The notes beneath the pieces are model-generated. The model was not told the origin of the DNA. It was given only the letters and a program-made list of their open reading frames with translations, and did no database searches. From NCBI RefSeq assembly GCF_003730295.1, contig NZ_QTSZ01000023.1:1-35946 (forward strand): a stretch of DNA of 35,946 bases. The letters are read 5' to 3'. The DNA is from Ornithinibacillus gellani. Its GTDB lineage: Bacteria > Bacillota > Bacilli > Bacillales > Amphibacillaceae. How positions within the stretch are numbered: position 1 is the first letter of the stretch; every line of letters begins with the position of its first letter. This document shows, in pieces, positions 35,830 through 35,946 of the stretch. The position numbers were made by a program, and so were the translations under genes.

Positions 35830-35919
35830 CCGCCGGTAGAACCGGCGGTTTTAATTTCGCCCTATAAGGGCACTTTACCAACATAGTCCCTAAAGGGACC
35901 TCTAAATTGACCGTCAATT
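35830..35919. repeat. Array of four consecutive hairpins at the right edge
   Basis: Within 90 bases: CCGCCGGT/ACCGGCGG (35830-35848, followed by TTTTAATTT), GCCC/GGGC (35859-35871), GTCCC/GGGAC (35886-35899) and AATTGAC/GTCAATT (35905-35919). The first could terminate plus-strand transcription. So many tight GC stems in AT-rich DNA resemble the ends of IS200/IS605-type elements or a structured RNA. The element may continue past base 35946. Confidence 0.5.
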
Positions 35920-35946
35920 GTTTATGTTCCTATCTATTTTTTGAAT

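Noticed and set aside
1-35946. CRISPR arrays, tRNA genes or prophage
   Set aside because: No regularly spaced direct repeats, no tRNA cloverleaf with a GTTCRANYC-type arm that I could close, and no phage structural genes were seen.

Overview
The window comes from a low-GC Gram-positive chromosome of the family Bacillaceae, most likely a halophilic or marine genus related to Oceanobacillus or Virgibacillus. This rests on AT-rich DNA, strong AGGAGG ribosome binding sites with some TTG starts, Leu T-box, SAM-I and FMN leaders, and a gene set and partial order like the Bacillus subtilis leuS-ytqB / metK-pckA-ytlACD-ytkD / men region. The genus is an inference; no 16S gene lies in the window.

Layout. 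(1) 1-2850: the left edge holds the minus-strand leader and two tandem promoters of a ribosomal RNA operon that begins just outside the window. It is followed by a dispersed repeat, two poorly supported small membrane genes, a DUF402 gene, a secreted FG-GAP-like protein, and a second copy of the repeat. (2) 2850-8745: leuS behind a leucine T-box, mnmM (ytqB) and ytoA on the plus strand, and metK behind a SAM-I riboswitch. (3) 8688-13240: pckA with a candidate CcpA site, then the three-gene ytlA-ytlC-ytlD ABC importer. (4) 13400-16230, minus strand: ytkD (Nudix), an unrecognised 106-residue protein, and a membrane protein with five conserved-TM-helix repeats. (5) 16384-24342: menaquinone synthesis. 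menF-menD-menH-menB-menE run on the minus strand; menA and the hotdog thioesterase menI diverge from them. With MenC and MenG (not seen here) the chorismate-to-menaquinone route would be complete. (6) 24343-28030: a palindrome-rich spacer, FMN-riboswitch-controlled ribU, a succinate-semialdehyde dehydrogenase, and gpmA. (7) 28183-34409: a secreted bacillopeptidase F-type protease with a candidate CcpA site, an M42 aminopeptidase, and a YugO-like potassium channel. (8) 34410-35946: an accessory scrap zone with a gene fragment, a frameshifted Fic-antitoxin (VbhA-like) relic, a nested inverted-repeat element, two tiny membrane-protein genes, and four consecutive hairpins at the right edge.

Most of the window is housekeeping DNA under classic RNA or catabolite control. 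The best candidates for a second look are the antitoxin relic beside the nested palindrome (34547-35259), the hairpin array at the right edge, the dispersed repeat near the rRNA operon, the men operon without menC but with a nearby menI, and the shortened bacillopeptidase F. I did not find a clear, intact, previously undescribed system.
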